NCBI GenBank assembly: GCA_963796565.1 | Contig: CAWCMA010000001.1 | Location: 372,001-436,000 of the forward strand | Reading direction: 5' to 3' | DNA length: 64,000 bases | Source: JAKAVN01 sp963796565 | Lineage (GTDB): Bacteria > Desulfobacterota > Binatia > Binatales > Binataceae | Part shown: positions 62,939 to 64,000 of the stretch, piece after piece | Layout of the letters: each line of letters begins with the position of its first letter | Numbering within the stretch: position 1 is the stretch's first letter | Notes under the pieces: model-generated | What the model was told of the DNA's origin: nothing | The model's input: the letters and a program-made list of their open reading frames with translations, nothing else | Database searches by the model: none | Position numbers and translations under genes: made by a program

Positions 62939-63754
62939 CTAGGCGCGGGCGGCGAAGTGCGGCTTGCGCTTCTCGGTGAAAGCGCGCGCGCCTTCGGCCA
63001 GATAGCCGCTGCGCACGCATAGCGCCTGGTTGCGATCCTCCATCGCGATCGCATTCTCGATACTGGCCGCGTCGATATTGGCGTTGATGCATTCCTTGGT
63101 CAGGCTCAGTCCGAGCGGCGAGGCTTCGACCATCTCGTGCGCGAGCTTGGCCGCCGCCGCGTCGAGCTCGGCGTCCGGCACGACCTCGGAGACCAGGCGC
63201 GTGGCAAGCGCGCGCTGGGCGTCGATGAAGCGGCCAGTGAGCAGCAGTTCGTAGGCGATCGAGGTGCCGACCGCTCGCGGCAGCGTGTAGCTGATGCCCA
63301 TATCGCAGCCGGTCAGACCGATGCGGATGAAGGCGGCGTTGAAGCGCGCCGAGGCGCCCGCCAGCCGCACGTCGCAGGCCAGCGCGAGCGCGAAACCGCC
63401 GCCGCTGGCCGGTCCGCGGACCGCCGCGATAAAGGGCTGCGGCAGTCGGCGGATCGCGACAACCAGGCGACTGATATGGCGCTGTATCTCGAGCGTCGCG
63501 CTGGTCGAACCGCCCAGCGTCTCGTCGCCGGGGCGGCCGCCGCTATGTTCCTTGAGGTCGAGCCCGGAGCAAAATGCGCGGCCGGCGCCCCGCACTATGA
63601 TCACACGGGTGGTGCGGTCGGAGCCCAGCCGGTCGAGGTAGTCGTGCAACTCGGACACCAGGGTCGAGTTGAGCGCGTTGAGGGCGTGCGGACGGTTGAG
63701 CGTTAGCCAGGCAATCGCCCCGTCCTGTTTCACTTCGAGTGCTTCGTATGTCAT
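62939..63754 (-). CDS. Enoyl-CoA hydratase/isomerase family protein
   Basis: A 271-residue crotonase-fold protein. Oxyanion segments are FCSGLDLKEH and RGPASGGGFALALACD; a FNAAFIRIGLTGCDMGISYTL stretch occupies the active-site helix. Asp and Glu in unusual positions mean that hydratase, isomerase or another acyl-CoA chemistry is possible. It resembles proteins common in actinobacteria and related soil bacteria. It precedes the hydrolase gene in the same direction. Confidence 0.83.
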   Translation of the reverse strand: MTYEALEVKQDGAIAWLTLNRPHALNALNSTLVSELHDYLDRLGSDRTTRVIIVRGAGRAFCSGLDLKEHSGGRPGDETLGGSTSATLEIQRHISRLVVAIRRLPQPFIAAVRGPASGGGFALALACDVRLAGASARFNAAFIRIGLTGCDMGISYTLPRAVGTSIAYELLLTGRFIDAQRALATRLVSEVVPDAELDAAAAKLAHEMVEASPLGLSLTKECINANIDAASIENAIAMEDRNQALCVRSGYLAEGARAFTEKRKPHFAARA

Positions 63755-64000
63755 CGCGTGTCCCGCCTGTTGTCGCTTGAGTCGGACGCGGCCCGCGATG
63801 GTCCGCGCGCGCGCTTTCCAACTTAACCGAACGTGTCGCGTACGCGCTAATCGGACGTCGGTTCTGATAGATGCGGGAAGGTGGCTGCTCGAGAGAATTT
63901 ATCCGAAAATCTTTTTCTTGCTCATCAAAGTTGAATGATTAACTAACTTAGAGCAATCTAAAACTTACGTGAGTTGCTTTCTGCTTGTGCCATGTTAACG
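63755..64000. other. Terminal intergenic stretch
   Basis: The last 246 bases hold no gene I can support. AT content rises toward the end (from about 63890), as for a promoter region: GAATGATTAACTAACTTAG and AATCTAAAACTTACG. They would lie upstream of the enoyl-CoA hydratase gene, so a promoter on the minus strand is possible. Confidence 0.3.

Noticed and set aside
1..64000. CRISPR arrays, rRNA genes and prophage genes
   Set aside because: No regularly spaced short repeats, no rRNA-like sequence and no phage structural or integrase genes were seen; the only mobile element found is the IS3-type one.

Overview
The window is GC-rich, densely coded DNA from an aerobic, Gram-negative-type bacterium. 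This is shown by an aa3-type cytochrome oxidase operon, two RND efflux systems (one with its own outer-membrane channel), lipoproteins and periplasmic proteins. The many CoA-ester enzymes (two acetyl-CoA hydrolase/transferase family members, a CaiB-type CoA transferase, two enoyl-CoA hydratases) with a luciferase-like monooxygenase and a nitronate monooxygenase fit a soil or sediment heterotroph. An uncultured deltaproteobacterial or Binatota-like lineage is my guess, not something the sequence proves.

Layout. 0-10 kb: the tail of a luciferase-like monooxygenase, then a cox operon (subunits II, I, III, IV, a second III and a CPFC membrane protein), a universal stress protein, an MgtA-type P-ATPase, an acetyl-CoA hydrolase family protein on the minus strand and a cytochrome c. 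10-17 kb: a stress protein and a complete RND pump operon (adaptor, pump, outer-membrane channel) on the minus strand. 17-22 kb: an ABC1/UbiB-type kinase gene running into a decayed zone. That zone holds a frameshifted geranylgeranyl-reductase-like fragment, an IS3-family element with a broken orfB, a small membrane protein and a flavin monooxygenase pseudogene with two stops and a frameshift. 22-27 kb: a second RND pump with its adaptor.

27.5-41.5 kb is the most interesting part. It contains a small peptide (35267-35494) with a textbook double-glycine leader, a C39-peptidase ABC exporter carrying two cyclic-nucleotide-binding domains, an HlyD-type adaptor, a SurA/PrsA-like protein, a class III cyclase/AAA-ATPase/repeat protein, a thioester-reductase-like protein, a GNAT protein and a patatin with its own cyclic-nucleotide-binding domain. 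I read it as a peptide maturation and export island whose exporter may be gated by a cyclic nucleotide. The link between cyclase and exporter is inference, and the cyclase lacks some canonical residues.

41.7-49.3 kb: two small exported proteins, a fluoride-type pair (DUF190-CBS protein and CrcB) preceded by a decayed DUF190 copy, and a 1503-residue M6-like metallopeptidase. 49.3-53.4 kb: a functional tRNA-Ser(CGA) and a diverged pseudo-tRNA copy about 2.9 kb away, lying in a longer direct duplication that flanks a 2-oxoglutarate oxygenase and an enoyl-CoA hydratase. 53.5-64 kb: metabolic and housekeeping genes including an acetyl-CoA hydrolase family protein, nitronate monooxygenase, TadA, a rhodanese, a nitrilase, a CaiB protein, a PgsA-like enzyme, HflX, a dienelactone-hydrolase-like protein and an enoyl-CoA hydratase.
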